Positions 61,230-64,000 of a stretch of 64,000 bases of DNA are shown one piece after another. Under the pieces are notes generated by a model. It was given only the letters and a program-made list of their open reading frames with translations. It searched no databases and had not been told where the DNA came from. A program made the position numbers and the translations under genes. The stretch spans positions 2,931,001 to 2,995,000 of the forward strand of contig NZ_AP017312.1 in the NCBI RefSeq assembly GCF_002355375.1, in the 5' to 3' direction. Each line of letters starts with the position of its first letter. Position 1 is the first letter of the stretch. This DNA is from Aneurinibacillus soli (lineage in GTDB: Bacteria > Bacillota > Bacilli > Aneurinibacillales > Aneurinibacillaceae).

Positions 61230-62318
61230 TTATACCCGACCGGCAGACAACTGCTCATATCGTGCGCGCACATCATATACACTTTCGCCTTCTGCCATTG
61301 CTTCCTCGTAGCAAGCAAGCGCTTCTTCGATATCACTGACGCCTTCTGCGGCACGGCCTTTCCAGTACCAGTAAGCCGGATTGTCTTCATCGATCTCGCG
61401 CAGTCGGCTCGCCAGCGTATCAATCTTGCGCCACTGTTCTACTTCCGCAAGCAGCGGCAAGTAGCCGTCTAATAGTTTTTCTTCTTCAATATGTAATCCA
61501 AGTGCCTGTTCATACACAGCCAGCGCCTGCTCCTGCATGCCAAGCTGCCAGAGAGCATCTGCAAGCAGCGGATACGCGGCCATATACTCCGCATCCAGGT
61601 CAATTAGCCGGGCAAGGTGTCGGACAGCTGACTGCCACTGTCCAAGCTGACTGCGCATGACACCTGCTCCATACAGCGCTTCGGCCTTTTCGTTCTGTTC
61701 TGCCGCTTGCTCAAACAACGAAGCCGCTTTCTCGAATTCTCCACTCTGTGCAGCCAGGCGTGCGATTTCAAGTCCGATCTGCTCATCCTCTTCAAAATTT
61801 TCGAGCTGCTGCCACTTCGCAAGTGCCCGGTCTCCTGCGCCCTGTTCCGCGTACAGGCGCCCGAGTAAATAACTAATCTCCTCATTATCCGGGTCAAGTT
61901 CTTCGGCGCGCTCCAGATAACGAATCGCCACCTCTTCAAGCCCTTCCATCAAATACAACTCGCCAAGTAGGGCAAACACACGCGCATCATCCGGACGCTC
62001 TTCCTTCATATCAATCAAAATAGACGCCGCTTCTTCTAATCGGTCGATGTCCATATACAGCGACACGCGATACAGCTCCATACTGACTCGTGTTTCCAAA
62101 TCAATGCCTTCGTTTTTCCGATCAAACTCTTCTACGATGGACAGTGCTTCTTCTCCGTGCCCGAGTTCATGATACACACCGATTAACTCAACCATCAGCT
62201 CTGCATCCTCTTTATATTCACGGCGCACGCATGCAAGATCGGCTAACCCATTCTCAATATCGCCTGCTTCTAACAGCATCATGGCTCGCTCTACTTTTGT
62301 ATATCCGTCCGTATTCAT
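61230..62318 (-). CDS. Tetratricopeptide repeat protein (YpiA-like)
   Basis: 362 aa from MNTDGYTKVERAMMLLEAGDI, with AGGAGGCGTGAAT upstream. At least eight TPR units cover the protein, e.g. ELIGVYHELGHGEEALSIVEE, RVFALLGELYLMEGLEEVAIRYLERA, YLLGRLYAEQGAGDRALAKW, YPLLADALWQLGMQEQALAVYEQAL and YWKGRAAEGVSDIEEALACYEEAM. Very acidic. B. subtilis has the TPR gene ypiA in the same neighbourhood; a one-to-one match is likely but unproven. Confidence 0.88.
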   Translation of the reverse strand: MNTDGYTKVERAMMLLEAGDIENGLADLACVRREYKEDAELMVELIGVYHELGHGEEALSIVEEFDRKNEGIDLETRVSMELYRVSLYMDIDRLEEAASILIDMKEERPDDARVFALLGELYLMEGLEEVAIRYLERAEELDPDNEEISYLLGRLYAEQGAGDRALAKWQQLENFEEDEQIGLEIARLAAQSGEFEKAASLFEQAAEQNEKAEALYGAGVMRSQLGQWQSAVRHLARLIDLDAEYMAAYPLLADALWQLGMQEQALAVYEQALGLHIEEEKLLDGYLPLLAEVEQWRKIDTLASRLREIDEDNPAYWYWKGRAAEGVSDIEEALACYEEAMAEGESVYDVRARYEQLSAGRV

Positions 62319-62348
62319 ATTCACGCCTCCTGCTTCCTCTATTCTGTT

Positions 62349-62382
62349 TAAAAGAAAAAACCGTTCCATTCCGAACGGTTGG
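62349..62382 (-). terminator. Terminator of the sigma/anti-sigma operon
   Basis: AACCGTTC (62359-62366) and GAACGGTT (62373-62380) pair perfectly with a 6-nt loop; the minus strand continues TTTTCTTTT. Confidence 0.85.
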
Positions 62383-63027
62383 TCACTTTCGTTTGTCTTT
62401 CAATCGGGAAAGCCAGCCCATGCCTACCACAATAACCAGTATACCAAAAATAGCACTGAGCAAACCATAGTTTACTAACGTACCACTTTCTTTAGATACA
62501 TCTTGATACAGGATCGGGTTCCCGGCACTGGCAATAATACCATATGTCATGCTGGACCCCTCTGACTTTTGCGGCTGCCTGGAACCTTCAGGAAGCACAA
62601 ACTGATCAATAGACGCAATGCGGTCTGTGGCTGCCATTTCCGGTGATGAAGACGGAGCGGGTGCAGACGCACGCTCACTGATCAGTACCGGAATCGTAAA
62701 CAAAACGAGCAGAACAGCCGCTAGCCCCAGAACGATACGACGCCGCAGGGTAGATAAGCCGACATCCTGCTTCGGAGTGGGAGCGGCCCATTTATTTTCT
62801 TCGAGTATGCGTGCCATTACCTGATCTGAAACCGAGATTCCTTGATACTCGGCAGGAAGTGCCGGAGAATGAAGGAACGATGATGTTTCCTCTATGTAAA
62901 ATTCAAGTTCAAAGCGGCATGCCGGACACTGTTCCAGATGCCTGGCAATCCGAGCCTCCATCTCTTCCGGTAGGACCCCTTCTGCATAATCGGGGAGAAG
63001 GGGTATAATCATGTCACACTCTCTCAA
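62383..63027 (-). CDS. Zinc-finger anti-sigma factor, membrane bound
   Basis: 214 aa. N-terminal ZAS domain: Cys4, then PLLPDYAEGVLPEEMEARIARHLEQCPACR (about 9-38) with the H-x3-C-x2-C zinc site. A membrane helix at about 98-116 (IVLGLAAVLLVLFTIPVLI) and a second near the C terminus (YGLLSAIFGILVIVVGMGWL). The TTG start, 3 nt after the sigma stop codon, is chosen because it keeps Cys4, a usual zinc ligand that an ATG start at codon 6 would lose. It should sequester the sigma factor encoded immediately upstream. Confidence 0.88.
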   Translation of the reverse strand: MRECDMIIPLLPDYAEGVLPEEMEARIARHLEQCPACRFELEFYIEETSSFLHSPALPAEYQGISVSDQVMARILEENKWAAPTPKQDVGLSTLRRRIVLGLAAVLLVLFTIPVLISERASAPAPSSSPEMAATDRIASIDQFVLPEGSRQPQKSEGSSMTYGIIASAGNPILYQDVSKESGTLVNYGLLSAIFGILVIVVGMGWLSRLKDKRK

Positions 63028-63029
63028 GA

Positions 63030-63623
63030 TTATTGCATCCCTTCCGCCTCTTCCAGCTGCGAGTCGAATATGTATGGCTCAAGCTGCTGCTTGATGCTAG
63101 TACGCGCCCGGAATAAGAGAGATTTAACAGAGCTAACCGTTGAATCGAGAATATCCGCAATTTCTTTATAATCAAGCTGTTCATATTCACGCAGAATAAG
63201 CGCCGTCCGCTGCTTCTCCGGCAGACGGTTGATCGCTTCCCGCACAAGATGAACTCTCTCTGTCCGCAATAACTCTGCTTCAGGTAGACGCATATCTGCC
63301 ACTCGGTCCGGCTGTTCATTACTATCTTCGAGATACACTTCCGAGTTGCGACTCTTCCGCAATTCGCTTACTACGGTGTTGCGCGCAATGGTGTACAACC
63401 AAGTAGAAAATGTAGCTTCCGCATCCCGAAATGAATGCAGGCTGCGAAACGCCTTATAAAACGTTTCTTGTGTTAAATCTTCTGCTAGATTTTCCATATG
63501 ATAGCTTTTTAGCATATGTAGTATAAATGCAAGAATACGACGTTCATAACGCTGGATTAATTCCGCATAGTAATCAACCCGGCCATCTTTAATTTCACGA
63601 ATTAATTGAGAGTCAGTACGCAA
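63030..63623 (-). CDS. ECF sigma factor
   Basis: 197 aa, SigW/SigX-like. Region 2 (about 20-90, LIQRYERRILAFILHMLKSYHMENLAEDLTQETFYKAFRSL ... FSTWLYTIARNTVVSELRK) and region 4 (about 125-180, LPEKQRTALILREYEQLDYKEIADILDSTVSSVKSLLFRAR). Start is TTG with AAGGGGGAAAC about 8 nt before it; no in-frame ATG fits. A probable ECF promoter upstream indicates autoregulation. It forms a two-gene operon with the membrane anti-sigma factor. Confidence 0.93.
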   Translation of the reverse strand: MRTDSQLIREIKDGRVDYYAELIQRYERRILAFILHMLKSYHMENLAEDLTQETFYKAFRSLHSFRDAEATFSTWLYTIARNTVVSELRKSRNSEVYLEDSNEQPDRVADMRLPEAELLRTERVHLVREAINRLPEKQRTALILREYEQLDYKEIADILDSTVSSVKSLLFRARTSIKQQLEPYIFDSQLEEAEGMQ

Positions 63624-63705
63624 CGTTTAGTTTCCCCCTTGCTAGTTCCTGACCTTTTCCGACAAGATCCACTGTAAAAAACAAGCGTTCATCTTTCCTT
63701 ATACG

Positions 63706-63735
63706 TAGACGAATGAAGGATACAAAAAGGTTGCA
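63706..63735 (-). promoter_or_regulatory. ECF-type promoter of the sigma/anti-sigma operon
   Basis: Minus strand TGCAACC (63729-63735), 17-bp spacer with a T run after the -35, then CGTCTA (63706-63711). This resembles the SigX/SigW-type pattern TGAAAC-N16/17-CGTC/A. Predicted leader about 75 nt. Confidence 0.65.
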
Positions 63736-63755
63736 AGAATTTACGACATTTTTTG

Positions 63756-63787
63756 CGAAAAAAATGCAGGCGCACGATTCGCCTGCT
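63756..63787 (-). terminator. Terminator of the partial membrane-protein gene
   Basis: GCAGGCG (63766-63772) and CGCCTGC (63780-63786) pair perfectly; on the minus strand ATTTTTTTTCG follows. Confidence 0.85.
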
Positions 63788-63835
63788 TTATATTTATGGT
63801 AAGCGTAAATACTAGAAAAGTAAAACGCCATTTTT

Positions 63836-64000
63836 TTACTTACGATTCTCCCAAAAAAAGAAAAAATCATCCAGTTCTGTACGCAGTCCGCGCCCAATCC
63901 ACACAAGTAACAGACTAAGCGTAACCGCAATCACATCCGTCCATGGATACACAAAAAACAGAAGGCGGATCGGCTCAGCAATAAGCGAACACCATCCTTC
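63836..64000 (-). CDS. C-terminal 54 residues of a membrane protein, 5' end outside window
   Basis: The open frame enters at the window edge and ends at a TAA (63836-63838), reading EGWCSLIAEPIRLLFFVYPW, then a hydrophobic helix DVIAVTLSLLLVWIG, then GLRTELDDFFFFWENRK. A strong terminator 50 nt later supports a genuine gene end. The family cannot be judged from the fragment. Confidence 0.65.
   Translation of the reverse strand, partial: EGWCSLIAEPIRLLFFVYPWTDVIAVTLSLLLVWIGRGLRTELDDFFFFWENRK

Overview
The window reads as chromosomal DNA of a spore-forming, bacillithiol-producing Firmicute of the order Bacillales. SpoVS, the ymf cluster, DnaD, BshA/BshB1, an IDEAL protein, YpjABCD and consensus Gram-positive ribosome sites all point there. 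Gene order resembles Bacillus subtilis in two blocks, and protein style suggests the Brevibacillus/Aneurinibacillus side of Paenibacillaceae; that genus-level guess is an inference only.

Region 1 (1-18.2 kb, mostly minus strand) is the recA neighbourhood: ymfF-ymfH-ymfI-ymfJ-ymfK-rodZ-rimO-pgsA-cinA, a DEAD-box helicase, recA-recX, rny and spoVS. A plus-strand biotin operon (bioY-bioD-bioA) sits between recA and the helicase/cinA pair. recA carries a LexA-type box. bioY carries a BirA-type operator, a consensus promoter and a TTG start. Region 2 (18.0-28.5 kb) is accessory: two small proteins, a TetR-regulated efflux operon (TetR, EmrA-like adaptor, 14-TM MFS pump, lipoprotein adaptor) with two matching palindromic operators, a sulfurtransferase, pyruvate phosphate dikinase and a site-2 protease.

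Region 3 (29-58.9 kb) follows the B. subtilis dnaD-to-ypjA order: dnaD, aspartate aminotransferase, dinG, panDCB, birA, cca, bshA, bshB1, mgsA, dapB, ypjD, ypjC, then ypjB and ypjA. Inserted in it are a chemoreceptor, a compact FtsH-like protease with a membrane partner, a TPR protein, rex, an MTA/SAH deaminase, an ECF41-type sigma factor with its oxidoreductase, and a DJ-1/PfpI gene. Region 4 (59-64 kb) has an IDEAL protein, an unknown 362-aa protein, a TPR protein, an ECF sigma/anti-sigma pair with a probable autoregulatory promoter, and the end of a membrane protein.

The most striking non-coding feature is a family of eleven ~215-258 bp, full-length imperfect palindromes (plus one fragment) confined to intergenic gaps. 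Five gaps hold two elements facing each other. Arm sequences differ between members but remain self-complementary, while an asymmetric internal loop (TC opposite AAARGCCC) is nearly invariant. This indicates a structured mobile or RNA element that I cannot name. A second notable point is a 416-bp insert with an IS200/IS605-like end. It lies between a near-consensus ECF41 promoter plus ribosome site and the GTG start of the oxidoreductase gene next to the ECF41 sigma gene. No tRNA, rRNA or CRISPR array was seen.
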